A stretch of DNA of 64,000 bases from Aegilops tauschii subsp. strangulata (taxonomy: Eukaryota > Streptophyta > Magnoliopsida > Poales > Poaceae): NCBI RefSeq assembly GCF_002575655.3, contig NC_053040.3:456554780-456618779 (forward strand). Reading direction: 5' to 3'. Numbering within the stretch: the stretch's first letter is position 1; each line of letters starts with the position of its first letter. The position numbers were made by a program, and so were the translations under genes. Positions 11,701 through 23,021 of this stretch are shown piece by piece. The notes under the pieces were generated by a model, which was not told the DNA's origin, did no database searches, and worked only from the letters and a program-made list of their open reading frames with translations.

Positions 11701-14700
11701 CCCGGTTTCCCTCATAAACGGGGTCAACTTGTTAGGTTTTCGATCTGGTTTTCCTTATAAACTGGATCAGCCAAAGCTTAAGGGGTGACTCTTGGCTTTG
11801 GCAGCTTTTTGAGCAATATATTCAGGTGGGGATCCTCTCCCCCCTGGTGACCGTTCAAAAAAAAAGCAAGTCTTCTTCTTCTTCTTCTTCTTCTAAGCCT
11901 TTTGTCCCAAACAAGTTGGGGTAGGCTAGATATGAAACCCTTTCACGAGGACTTCCCAGGAGGTCACCCATCCTAGTACTACTCTCGCCCAAATGGGTTT
12001 CATACCCAAAGGACTGGCTAGTTTTTATGTTGGCTCGCCAAGCCTATCACAACCCTTATATATGAAACCCTTTCACGAGGACTTCCCAAGAGGTCACACA
12101 TCCTAGTACTACTCTCGCTCAAATAGGTTTCATACCCATGGGACTGGCTAGTTTTTACGTTGGCTCGCCAAGCCTATCACAACCCTCCTCCTTTACCTGG
12201 GCTTGGGACCGGCTGTGCCTAAAAGACATAGACGGAGTTTCTTCTTGAAAGCAAGTGTTTGATTAAATTCATCTACTTGCTTTACTTTATATTTGTGTTT
12301 TTTCAATGCTGAAGCAAGACTTGTGTTGGTCTCGTTGTGCTCACCTGTGCGCTCTCTACACAGACAAATTTCACTCAACACTTGTAGCTGCTTGGTTTCA
12401 TGTATAATTTCTTGTGCTGCATGCCGATCTATTCTATTAAAAGTCTAATGTCCATATTTCTTATGAAGATTGGGTGCCAAAGCGGTTGATGAAATTGTAC
12501 ATTGATTTCTGCACAAAGTCCTCAGAAGCACCAAATAAGAAGCTATTGAAAAAATTGTATAATCTTGAAGTAAGTTTGTTGGATTTATATTACTTGTTTT
12601 CATTTATAATTTCGTAAATCAGGTCTGAATAACTTGTCAAAGCTAAATATGTTTTACTGGCCTTCTGTTTCCCAACAACAGGTCTCTGAAGATGAAATCA
12701 TTCTGTCTGATTGTGGACTGCAAGATTTGTCAATTTCACCTCTTCTTGAAGCCCTAAGATCACATAAAACAATAGCCATGTTGGATCTTTCTCATAACAT
12801 GCTAGGTATCATTTTTCAGTATCTCTGCTTATTTCCAGTATGTGTTTAATTTAAGCATCACGAGTTTGGCAGAAAGACAGTTATAGACTTAATAGGTAAA
12901 TGGAAAGCACCTTTAGCTCTGTGACACAGAGTGTGCTGCATTAGTCACCTGTACACCCTAGACTATCCTTAAAGGATCATCGTAGACTGATTAAGCATTC
13001 ATTTGTATGAATTGCAGGAAACGAAACAATTGAAAGCCTTCAACAAATATTTACTTCGTCATCCCAAACATATGGTGGCTTGACACTGGATTTACATTGC
13101 AATCGATTTGGTCCAACTGCTTTATTTCAGGTGTTTTTTCCTATCACAGAAACCTGGATATTAAAGTGGAATGACAGTTAGTTCTGAATTCATATTTGGT
13201 CCATAATTTACTGATGAACAGATCTGTGAGTGTGCTGTTATGACTGAACGACTGGAAGTACTTAATCTGGCTGGGAATCGCCTCACAGATGGTTGCAGCT
13301 CTTATCTTTTCACAATCCTACAAAAGTGCAAAGGTATGTGTGAGTCTCAATACCCAGTATTAAGTGCGTTGTATGTTTATGGGGCTGCAGAAACAATAGG
13401 CCTTTTGTGTTTATCTGCAACAGCAGACCTTTGTTTGCACCTTTGGGAGCTTTTGCCATCTTGTTTTTTCTCAGTGTACACCATTACTTTCCTCTTATAG
13501 AATGCATGTTTTGTTTCCATTCGTGACAGCACTATATAGCTTGGATGTTGAGCAGTGTTCTATCACATCAAGAACAGTTCAGAAAATGGCAGATGCACTA
13601 CATGAAGGCTCGGTCCTTTCACATCTCTCGATAGGTACTTTGTTGCCTCTGTTGTATATAACTAGCCATCTTCATGTATAAACGGTCGGCATCTTCAAAA
13701 TTCCATACCTTTGACAGGAAAAAACAATCCAATTTCTGGCAACACAATGCTTAACCTTCTCTCCAAACTGGCTTCTTTGAAAAGGTTGGCAGACATTGTT
13801 CCATCACTGTTGACAGCTATGAATTGTGGTGAAATAATAAACCAGCTATGGATTTGATCACTGCAGGTTTTCACAACTAAGCCTAACTGGTATAAAACTG
13901 AACAAGTTAATCGTTGATAAACTGTGTCTACTTGCACAATCCTCGAGTCTATCTGGATTTCTGCTAGGTGGAACTTCCATTGGACCTGTGAGTCTGTTTT
14001 CCATATATGGTCAGTATTTACAGCTTGTAGTGAACATGATGCCTTATGGATGAATTTCTTTCTGCAGGGAGGAACAATTAGGCTCACCGAGGCATTATCT
14101 AGTGCGTCCCAAGAATTGATGAGGTTGGATTTATCCAACTGCGGGCTCACAACTCCTGAATTCTCACAGATCTGTACAAATCTTTCTAGAATTAATATTC
14201 TTGACTTGAACCTCGGAGGAAATTACATCAACATGGAGGTTCGCTTCCTATCCTCAGATAATTTGGTCTACCTGATTTTGGCCCCCATGATCGTTTGTTT
14301 AACATTGCGAGGTTGCACAATGCAGGGATGTGATGCTGTTGGGGCAATACTTGCAAATCCCCAGTGCAGCCTTAGATCTCTCACTCTCGACAGATGCAAT
14401 CTTGGGCTTGGTGGCATTACTCGAATTATTCAGGCACTAGCAGGCGAGGAACAGAACAATTACATGTTATACTTAAACAACGCCTTCTGCGCCAAACTCA
14501 CAATCTTCTGGTCCTTCCAGGGAATGATCAACTGGAGGAGCTGAGCGTGGCCGAGAATGCAAACCTGGCACTGGAGAGAACACTGCACTTCGATGAGGAC
14601 ATGCAGGATGTGTCGACAGGCACCGAGCACAGACACGGCCACAACGCCGAAGCAGGCGACAATGTAGCTCCAGGAAACGTCGATCTGGAGAAGATGGTGG

Positions 14701-15044
14701 TGGCGGACAGTGAGGACGAAGCAGCAAACGAGGACCGACGTACAGTTTCTGGTCCTGCCAGGAGCTGCGCGAGCTCCTGCCAGCGAAACTCCTATTCCGG
14801 CTGCCAGTTTGTCCAGGAGCTCGCGGAGGCCCTCGTCTCGGCGAAGCAGCTGAGGGTGCTCGACCTCAGCCGGAACGGGCTGTCGGAGGAGGCCATCCAG
14901 TCGCTGTACTCTGCCTGGGCGTCGGGCCCGAGAGGCGACGGGGTGGCCCGGAAGCATGTTGGCAAGGAGGTGGTGCATTTCTCAGTGGATGGGGCGGCGT
15001 GCTGCGGGCTTAAGCCCTGCTGCAGAAGGGACTTGCAGATATGA
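2797..15044 (+). CDS. TSK: TONSOKU (TSK/BRU1/MGO3), 20-exon chromatin-replication and repair protein
   Basis: Exons: 2797-3090, 3953-4750, 5332-5508, 5651-5742, 6508-6606, 6686-7131, 7226-7260, 7436-7687, 8496-8643, 9251-9370, 12469-12569, 12682-12805, 13018-13130, 13222-13333, 13530-13634, 13718-13784, 13867-13987, 14068-14238, 14326-14443 and 14521-15044. Phases join without a stop to give about 1338 residues; Arabidopsis TSK has about 1311. Residues 1-480 are TPR/LGN repeats ([47 protein letters not shown]). Next comes an acidic Ser/Glu linker (YCSETESEG) with a basic patch (SKKKRTNR), then leucine-rich repeats from about 855 ([31 protein letters not shown]) and a Cys-rich C-terminus (CCGLKPCC). 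In plants TSK works in the nucleus at replication forks; its TPR domain reads new histone H3.1, supporting repair and epigenetic inheritance. All introns fit GT-AG except intron 19 (14444-14520), which appears to be GC-AG. I chose 2797 because it is the first ATG in frame with the TPR region and precedes it directly. Function is by family. Confidence 0.95.
7960..8114. mobile_element. hAT-type MITE in TSK intron 8
   Basis: A 155-bp element with 13-bp terminal inverted repeats (CAGTGGCGGAGCT at the left, its complement at the right). It is flanked by 8-bp duplications that match at 7 of 8 positions (CAGACACT at 7952-7959, TAGACACT at 8115-8122). Size, termini and 8-bp duplication fit a non-autonomous hAT MITE. 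It has the same kind of ends as the larger element at 23101-29237. Confidence 0.85.
10012..11862 (+). mobile_element. RT-less poly(A) retroposon (LINE-derivative-like) in TSK intron 10
   Basis: A 1851-bp insertion ends in an A-run and is bounded by a perfect 14-bp duplication, AAAGCAAGTCTTCT, at 9998-10011 and 11863-11876. Poly(A) plus a long target duplication shows target-primed reverse transcription. The body is GC-rich, and I find no reverse transcriptase or endonuclease domain. It contains a degenerate internal repeat (TGGCTGCCGTTGTG or close forms near 11030, 11150 and 11320). It could be a non-autonomous LINE derivative or a retroposed transcript. I cannot name a family. Confidence 0.75.
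11872..12243 (-). mobile_element. SINE-like retroposon carrying 5S rRNA-derived modules
   Basis: In minus orientation the element ends with an Au-SINE-like tail (CCCCAACTTGTTTGGGAC, then GGCTTAGAAGAAG repeats) and begins near 12243. A 13-bp duplication, CTTGAAAGCAAGT, lies at 9994-10006 and 12244-12256. It brackets both this element and the retroposon at 10012-11862, which later landed at its tail boundary. Two 130-bp direct repeats with 5S rRNA homology occupy its centre. The tail resemblance is from family knowledge; the duplication and nesting are read directly. Confidence 0.7.
11931..12187 (-). repeat. Two 130-bp direct repeats with 5S rRNA 3'-domain sequence
   Basis: The units start at 11931 and 12061. 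In each, about 47 bp (11944-11990 and 12074-12120) read on the minus strand as the 3' part of plant 5S rRNA, including the core GAGAGTAGTACTAGGATG. Unit 1 looks like intact 5S sequence there; unit 2 has three differences. The 5' half of 5S with the A-box is absent, so this is not a 5S gene. Cassandra-type TRIM LTRs also carry 5S sequence and are an alternative source for the module. Confidence 0.8.
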
Positions 15045-16555
15045 ACATGGATTGGCCTTCCAGTCAGTCAGATCAGTCGTTCCCAGGAATCCAGGATCAT
15101 ATATTTGTATGGGCTATTATACTAATGGTAACCAGGCCTGTTAGTTTAATGTCGTGATTAACCGAGATAGGTCGGCAGGGTTAAATTATGCCGGTTTGCT
15201 GGAATATTACGAATGTAGATAAAACTTGTATGCGAAACAAACATTAGCAAGAGAATATTATGAATATTAACTTTCATAAAAGAGAATTGTTTTGTTTTAA
15301 AGAAGCCACTAAAGATAATTGTCTTGTTTTCTTTAATTGAGAATTTTGATACATTATCGGTGTCTGGCTAACCTGGAGTGAAAACATGTGAAGGAGCGCT
15401 CGGAGGAATAACAGTTGAAAAAGAAAGTTGCTCTCTGTTGAAGGGTGGTGGTCTTGATCAATTCTCGTGACAAATATGATTCTTTGTATGTTTTTTTCCA
15501 TCTTTCAAAAGTGGTGTTGCAAAGGCTGAATTATTTAAGATTTAAATTCTTTTGACAAGAAGATAGTGAAAAGAAAAAGTACATGCTGATCAAATGGAGT
15601 GTGGTTTATAGGTCGAAAGACCATTGTAGCCTTGTCATCATGACCTGCAGATCAATGATGATGTCTTAGTAAATGGATGTCCAAAATTGAGGAAGACATT
15701 TTGCAAACCCTACCGCCAAAATGATGATGCTAAAGTTTCACTTTTGTTCTGTAATACCCTCTATTAGTGCCAAATATCTAAATTTGATGCATGTTGCTGG
15801 GTAAAACAAGAAGTTGATGCACATCATCTTAGATTATTATCGGCGCAGCGAAGTGCCCTTCCGCTTGGGGGGGGGTAGCCCCCCACCTTCATGTGTGCTT
15901 GCGTTTGCCCATATGCTTGACGAACTAGTGGGTTCACGCCGATTCGCAACGCTAGAGCAAGAAGTTCATCTGTGTGCCCCAGTGTTTTGTGCTCAATTAA
16001 CACCAGAGCATATTTTAGTTCCTGAGCTAAAAGCATCCGTCGACACGCTCGGTTCCGGCGTTTGGTTCCGACCTGGTAACGTATTAGATTTCTCGTATCG
16101 GGAAGCGCTGCTTCCGTTTATTTGTACGCAATCCATGGTTTGTTTGGTTCGTGCCACCGCGCTCCGGTTTCTAGTCCCGTCAGATTTTGGCGGTTACAGG
16201 GGCTGTTTAGATTGATGCCCTACCAAAAAGTTGGTGTTGACCCAGTCTTGTGTACTCGTTTGGATGGCTACCAATATTTTGGTGTGCCCACACCCTCTAC
16301 AGCATGCTGGTTCAAATCCTGCCAACTTTTTCGCAATCTGTGGGTGCCAAAAATCTTCGCCAATTATTTGGCTAGCCCGTGGTTTTGTGAAACGCTGTAT
16401 CGGAAAGCACGACTATGAAAATCATCGTGGGCGAAACAAACGCTGGCTTCCGTTTTCTGAAATCGCTGCAATCGGAAACCCCTGATTTTTGTCACAAACA
16501 AACGCGTCGTGTATTTCTTTTGCGGGAACATGCACCGGAGAAGGTGAGATGCTAT
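15045..16555. other. TSK 3' flank and intergenic DNA
   Basis: The first few hundred bases after the TSK stop are AT-rich and probably hold the 3' UTR. The part from about 15830 to 16500 is less AT-rich and open in several frames, but the translations show no recognisable domain. There is a GGGGGGGG/CCCCCC pair around 15867-15885. I see no terminal repeats. Confidence 0.4.
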
Positions 16556-18874
16556 GAGCGTGTTTGGTTACATTGCCGATTCAGCCTGGCCCGGCGAGCC
16601 TGGCTCTATTGAGCCGGTTTGAGGGGATGCAGGCCAAAAAACCCCCAGATGCACATAGTTTGGTTGCCTGCATGCCCCTAGTTGCATAAGACAAACATTT
16701 TTGACCCAGCGTTTGGTTGCCCGCATTGCATTAGGTGCACATATGACATGGTGTTTGGTTGCAACCTGCATAAGGTGTTGTCACCACTTCTATCTAGTTG
16801 TGACCTTACCACACATAATCTGAACATAGTTCCAGCTAGTTAAACAATGACAGTTCATCCTAACTACAATCAAATGACAGATCAAATTATTTAGAGCCAT
16901 TGGCTAAATAGGGGATAGTTCATCGGTGTTGCTGCTTCCTCTTCCTCTTCATCTTCCTCTTCTGCTTCTGCTGCTGCTGCTTCTTCCTCTTCTTCTGTGC
17001 TTCTGCTGCTGCTGTTTCTTCTTCCTCTTCTTCAAATCCTGCACTGACCTCTGTTAAGCCACATTGCCTCTGCCCACTCCAACCTTTTGTTCTTCCAACC
17101 GTCATTGTCAAATGCCTCCACACCATGGCCAGAGCTAACAACATCGTCAGGCTCGACCTCTTCCTCCTCAGACACGTGTTCATCAAAGCCCCACTAGAGG
17201 ATCCAGTTATGCAGAATGCAACAAGCAAGAACTAACTTAACTTGAGTGGGGTATGTGTGGAATGGCTTCTGATCCAGGATCTTAAACCTATTCTTCAGAG
17301 CTCCAAATGCCCTCTCAACAGTTACTCTAAGGTTGGAGTGTCTGAGATTAAGCAGCTCCTGTGCAGTCCTAGGAAAGTTCCTACCAGAGAACTCGTTGAG
17401 ATGATACCTGGTTTTCCTGAAGGGTGGAAGAACACCCGGCCGACATGCATAGCCAGCATCTCTAAGGTAGAACTTGCCGTCGGGGATGTTGATCCCATCA
17501 GGTCGACTCATGCTGTCAGTGAGAATGTTTGCATCATGCGCTGACCCCTCCCAGCCAGCCAACACATATGTGAACCTCAGATCAAAGTCAACAGCAGCAA
17601 GCACATTCTGGCTTGTGTAGTGCTTCCTCCCCCCGTATGCTGCAGACTGTGACCTAGGAACTCTGGCAGTGACATGAGTACCATCTATTGCCCCAATGCA
17701 GTCCTGAAAATGGCATCACTAGCCTGTGTTAGTGCTGAACTTGCACAATACAAGCATATCAAGCAATGAAAAATGTATATTGTCAATGCTCACCTTGAAG
17801 TATGGATACCATCTTGGGCTTCCGCGAATCTTTGGTGGAGTCTGGCCAGATGGTCTCCTGATCATCTCTCCTCTAAGCTCCCCAACAGCAAAAAGCACCT
17901 GCTTGAAGTACCTAGAGATGATCTCCATTGACCTCCTGAACGTGTTGTGAATGACCATGAACCTCTGGTTATGACCAACAACATGGAGGAACATGGCCAC
18001 TTGCTCTTCGACACTGGTGTTGATGCTATCTTGCAACAGGCCCCTGCTCCTGAAGGTCTCGACAAGCCTGGCAAATGGTGCTCTTTTCATTCTAAGCATC
18101 CACAGAGCCTCAACGTCATTGCAGTTGTAGATGTAGTTCAGATTTTGGATCCTCTCCTGTTCCCGGGGAAACAATAGACCATAGCGGCTCAATGGTCTCC
18201 CAGCTCGACGAACAGCTCTCTGGTGCATGAACATTACCCATGCCTGAATCACACTAATCAGTGCTGCTGCCTGGATTATCAGCCTCATCCGTGCGTCCAT
18301 AACCTAGTCGACATCGACGGTTCGTTCAATGGGAAATCGATCCTGCACCTAGCTTAAAGGCCTAACCACTGAGCTAACAAAGGGGGAGGGGGTGCTGCTT
18401 ACCGGCATCGGAGACGAGGACGGCGTAGGGGGAGCCATGCCACAGAGTAGGTCGACCAAACGGTGGCCAACAGCAAGGGGAGCACCAGATCAGCCGCAAA
18501 CGCCGCCGCCGCCTAGAGCGCATATCTGAAATCACAGCCGCCGCCGGTGGTGAGGCAGTGGAGAAGAAAGGGGGGCAGTGGCTATGGGTGAGCGAGTGAA
18601 AGGGGGGTGAGGCGAATTTGGCGCCGGGGCGGCGCGCCAGATTTCCATCTCCCGCCATCCCCCTCGACCGCGCCTCGCTCCCGCCCAGCGACCTCGCGCT
18701 GCACTCAGCGTGGCTCGCGAGAAACTGCCGATCCGAGGGTTTCCAGCGAGCCAGGCTCTGGGCTGCTTTAAGAAGCATGCGATACAGGCCCAACAGAAAA
18801 ACCAGGCAACCAAACAGGCCTCTCCCTTCCTGCGCGGGCCTGGTTAGGCTCGGTGCGGGCAACCAAACACGCCC
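16556..18874 (-). mobile_element. PIF/Harbinger DNA transposon
   Basis: A 2319-bp element with inverted termini related to GGGCGTGTTTGGTTGC (left end begins GAGCGTGTTTGGTTAC). It is flanked by a 3-bp duplication, TAT, at 16553-16555 and 18875-18877. It encodes a Harbinger-type DDE transposase on the minus strand, but I find no Myb-like ORF1 inside it. Such elements normally need both proteins, so this copy would depend on ORF1 supplied from elsewhere. Confidence 0.85.
17032..18300 (-). pseudogene. Harbinger transposase with one premature stop
   Basis: Exon 1 is 18300-17794 and exon 2 begins at 17703, with an intron at 17793-17704. The product is a DDE_Tnp_4 (HARBI1-like) nuclease that cuts and inserts element ends. 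The catalytic triad is visible: Asp in GAIDGTH, Asp in HDANILTDS and Glu in TVERAFGALKNRF. After HNWIL there is an in-frame TAG (17196-17194). The same frame then stays open for over 50 codons through an acidic segment (EEEEVEPDD) and a KRLEWAEAMW motif to a TGA at 17034-17032, near QCRI. The family normally continues through this region, so I read the TAG as a recent nonsense mutation rather than the true end. The catalytic core is complete upstream of it. Confidence 0.85.
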
Positions 18875-18902
18875 TATGTGTCCATCTCTAGGTGTCCATG
18901 AA

Positions 18903-19647
18903 GGTGTTTGGTTCATCAATTTTGGTCCGTAACCTGATTACACCGTAACTTGAAAACGTTACAAGTGTTTGGTTCACGTGGGCCGTAAACCGTTTCCATG
19001 TAATCCGATTACATCGCTAGTCACGGCCGATACCGCCCACCCCGAATCTCGTGTTTCTTCTCGCCTTCTGCCCCACCATCTCCTCATCAATCTCTCCATC
19101 CAGGCGAAATCTCCGATAGGGATGGCATGGGGCGGAGGCGCCCAGGTTCGCGTGGGGCGCGAGAGCAGCTGAGCCGGCCGGAAAGCTGTACGCACCGGTG
19201 TTGCTCAACCTGTCCGGCGGCTCCGGCGCGCGAGCCGTTCATGGCGGCGGTCCAGAAGGATGACGTGGCGGCCGTGGGGCAGCGGTACGCGGCGGACAGC
19301 AGCGAGGCGCCGTCCCGTCCATGGTAGCGCAGGATTTGGCTCCCGTGATCGCAATGTTCGCGCTGATGCAAGGCTGTTGTTCTTGTGATAATTTTTCTTC
19401 AATTTGTACCCCTCCGTTTCGAATTATTTGTCACAGGTATGGATGTATCTAGATGTATTTTAATTCTAGATACATCCATTTCTGCGACGAGTAATTTAGA
19501 ACGGAGGGAGTATATCTAAACAAGTAGTGTATATGCATACCGTTACATTCACAAAACAAACAGAGTTGAGTTTTTCTCATTCCGTTTCCTTTACAGGCGT
19601 AATCTGATTCCGTTACCATTTGCGTTACAGTTTCTGAACCAAACACC
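18903..19647. mobile_element. Non-autonomous element with GGTGTTTGGTTC termini
   Basis: The ends are inverted (GGTGTTTGGTTCA at the left, complement at the right) and resemble the Harbinger ends at 16556 and 21254. The GTTAC-rich subterminal sequence is also mirrored. I could not find a clear 3-bp duplication. The GC-rich interior (19120-19330) has short open frames with no recognised domain and could be a captured gene fragment. A Stowaway sits inside it at 19409. Confidence 0.55.
19409..19510. mobile_element. Stowaway MITE
   Basis: A short element with CCTCCGTTTCGAATTA at the left and the matching AATTTAGAACGGAGGGAG at the right, flanked by TA dinucleotides at 19407-19408 and 19511-19512. 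The inner arms (ATGTATCTAGATGTA and complement) form a hairpin. This is the standard Triticeae Stowaway (Tc1/mariner-derived) layout. Confidence 0.85.
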
Positions 19648-19649
19648 TC

Positions 19650-21253
19650 CATATAACTAACTAATACTTGTGCAGAAAGTTCTATCAGTTTATTGCCTTC
19701 GAGTGTACTACTACAGAAAGCAGCTTGCCAATCAAAGAAAGATAAATTGTGCCGGCAGTGGATTGAGATGCTATGTGTCCATCTTTGAGTGTTGTAGTGG
19801 TGGAGTGTGGTTCAATGTGAAGATGCGCATATAATTGAGGCCGTAGTGTAAGAACCAAGATTCATTGACCATTGAAACAAGGGCACAGAGAAATGGCTCA
19901 GGCGTCAGGCCTCAAAGAACTGACAGGTTCAAGCTTTTCTGCGGCTGTTTATACTGTAGCACGACTCATATGATGCAGTATCCTGCCTAAACAGAGTACA
20001 ACCTGAACACAATTACACAAAGCTTGCACATGAACTTGCAGCAAAAGGGATGCTTTTCACCGCAGCATCAGAAAAAACATGCATGGTCGCAAGCCAGCTG
20101 CAGAGTATGTAGCTGACTTAAAAGATTGTTCATCGAAAGATATCAGGATATCATATCAAACTGTAGAAAGATGCAATAAAATCTATCCCGGGATTATGGT
20201 GCTAAGCAGCCCTGCTCTGTAAGACCAATTGAGATAATGACCACTAGAAATACAGAGCCTTTATAAATCTAATCTGTCACAAATTTTGGGTGAGCACAAC
20301 TAGACTCCATGGCGGCTGTACAGAGCACGATTCGTTTTCCCTTTTTTTGGGTGAATAGTTACCAAGAAAGGATGTAAGTGCAGGGGGTTAGCTGCAAAAC
20401 TGGGGTTAAGTGGCTGGTTTGTTTCACCTTTTTTCTGTACCGTAGGTCCTCGATCCAGTGGCGCACGTAGATAGTTTTCAGTTTTCAGTCAACAGACGTT
20501 TTCACTCGATACTTCGCCAACTTGATACCGGTCAGACATCTTTGGTAAATAAATGAATAAGAATGAATTTCCTGTGTGTAGACAACTAAATACTCAATCA
20601 ATCTTTAATCTTTGGAAATCCAATAAAGCAAATCAATTACACGCACATACCTATTTTCCCAGTTTCATAAATGAAAGAAAAAGTACGCTTTATATAACCA
20701 AAAATAGTTTTATTTTGTTTATTTAATTTGCATCAAGATTTGTCTTGTGCGGTTGTGTTATTGTGTTAATAAATATTTCCCCCATTGCAACGCACAGACA
20801 CATACCTAATAATTTTCTAAAAAAATTCATGGAAATGTAAATCTTTATTATTGCGGTTCTTGAAAATATTTGTATAATTCAAGTATATATTTATGGTATT
20901 TAAAAAATATTCACACTTTTAAAGTATGATCATGATTTTTTTTAAATGTTCATAAAACTATAATAAATTGTAAAAATGATCATATCATTCAAAAAAAGTT
21001 TATGGCATTTAAAAACTATTCACATGTTTAAACAAATATCCATGAAATGTAAAAATGTATTTGTGCAATTTTAAAAAATGATCATAACATATAGAGGCAA
21101 TCATGACAATGTTCATCTTTATTGCTAATTTTAAATTTCTTTTCTTCAATTGTATCGAGGCTAATCCGCAATATCATGTCAAAGATGGCATTTTTTTTTC
21201 ACGTATCTCCTAAGTTACTGGCCTGCCAGGGCGTGCGGAGGCGGAGTCAGCTC
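19650..21253. other. AT-rich intergenic DNA
   Basis: No gene is visible. From about 20850 to 21110 there is a loose array of motifs such as CATGGAAATGTAAA and TTTAAAAACTATTCACA separated by 25-40 bp. This type of AT-rich degenerate repeat is common in Triticeae transposon remnants. Confidence 0.4.
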
Positions 21254-21637
21254 GGGGTGCATTTGGTTGCTCGCATTAGGCGCAGCCAGGCCCGCTCGGG
21301 AAGAAAACAGGTTGTTTGGTTGCCTGGCTCACATCAAAATCTTGGCCGACATGAACCTTAAAGCAGTCCTCTGCCAGACTCGCTAGGAATAGCCGAATCG
21401 GCAGTTTCCAGCGGCTCGAGCGATGCAGAGAAGGGGACGCGGCACTGACCAGCTGCGAGCAGGGAGATGGCGGGAGCTAGCGCGTGTCTCCAAAAAAGCG
21501 GCGGGACGATTTCGCGTCAACGCCTGCTGATTCGATCGCCCTATATAGCCAGGGTGACCGCAGCGGCAAAGCTCCCGCCACCATTTCATCTCTCTCGAGC
21601 TTTCCCGCCGACGCGGTTCCACATCGACGACGAGGTA

Positions 21638-23021
21638 TGATACGTCTCCATCGTATCTACTTTTCCAAATACTTTTGCCCTTGTTTTGGACTCTAACTTG
21701 CATGATTTGAATGGAACTAACCCGGACTGACGCTGTTTTCAGCAGAATTGCCATGGTGTTATTTTTGTGCAGAAATAAAAGTTCTCGGAATGACCTGAAA
21801 CTTCACGGAGAATATTTTTGGAATATATAAAAAATACTGGCGAAAGAATCAAGACCAGGGGGACCACACCCTGTCCACGAGGGTGGGGGCGCGCCCCCTG
21901 CCTCATGGCCCCCCTGAGGCTCCACCGACCTCAACTCCAACTCTATATATTCACGTTCGGGGAGAAAAAAATCAGAGAGAAGGATTCATCGCGTTTTACG
22001 ATACGGAGCCACCGCCAAGCCCTAATATCTCTCGGGAGGGCTGATCTGGAGTCTGTTCGGGGCTCCGGAGAGGGGAATCCGTCGCCGTCGTCATCATCAA
22101 CCTTCCTCCATCATCAATTTCATGATGCTCACCGCCGTGCGTGAGTAATTCCATCGTAGGCTTGCTGGACGGTGATGGGTTGGATGAGATTTGTCATGTA
22201 ATCGAGTTAGTTTTGTTAGGGTTTGATCCCTAGTATCCACTATGTTCTGAGATTGATGTTGCTATGACTTTGCTATGCTTAATGCTTGTCACTAGGGCCC
22301 GAGTGCCATGATTTCAGACCTGAACCTATTATGTTTTCATGAATATATGTGAGTTCTTGATCCTATCTTGCAAGTCAATAGTCACCTACTATGTGTTATG
22401 ATCCGGTAACCCCGAAGTGACAATAATCGGGACCACTCCCGGTGATGACCATAGTTTGAGGAGTTCATGTATTCACTAAGTGTTAATGCTTTGGTCCGGT
22501 ACTCTATTAAAAGGAGGCCTTAATATCCCTTAGTTTCCAATAGGACCCCGCTGCCACGGGAGGGTAGGACAAAAGATGTCATGCAAGTTCTTTTCCATAA
22601 GCACGTATGACTATATTCGGAATACATGCCTACATTACATTGATGAACTGGAGCTAGTTCTGTGTCACCCTATGTTATAACTGTTGCATGAGGAATCGCA
22701 TCCGACATAATTATCCATCACTGATCCAATGCCTACGAGCTTTTCACATATTGATCTTTGCTTAGTACTTTACCGTTGCCACTTTTACAATTACTACAAA
22801 ACTACTACTGTTACTTTTGCCACCGTTACCGTTACTTCCATACTACTTTGCTACTAAATACTCCGCTGAAGATATTAAGTTTTCCAGGTGTGGTTGAATT
22901 GACAACTCAACTGCTAATACTTGGGAATATTCTTTGGCTCCCCTTGTGTAGAATCAATAAATTTGGGTTGAATACTCTACCCTCGAAAACTGTTGCGATC
23001 CCCTATACTTGTGGGTTATCA
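21638..23021 (+). mobile_element. Solo LTR, probably gypsy class
   Basis: A 1384-bp unit starts TGATACGTCTCC and ends GGGTTATCA. It is flanked by a perfect 5-bp duplication, AGGTA, at 21633-21637 and 23022-23026. No internal retroelement sequence is attached, so it is the product of LTR-LTR recombination. A CTATATATTC box near 21941 may be its promoter TATA. The class assignment rests on resemblance to common Triticeae LTRs and is tentative; the solo status is direct. Confidence 0.85.

Noticed and set aside
11944..12120. 5S rRNA gene
   Set aside because: Only the 3' domain is present in each unit; the A-box half is missing, so no functional 5S gene.
15838..16215. 133-codon frame after TSK
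   Set aside because: No recognised domain, no coding continuity on either side; probably a transposon remnant.
18374..18919. 181-codon minus-strand frame at the Harbinger end
   Set aside because: It lies over the terminal repeat and GC-rich subterminal DNA and does not resemble the Myb-like ORF1.
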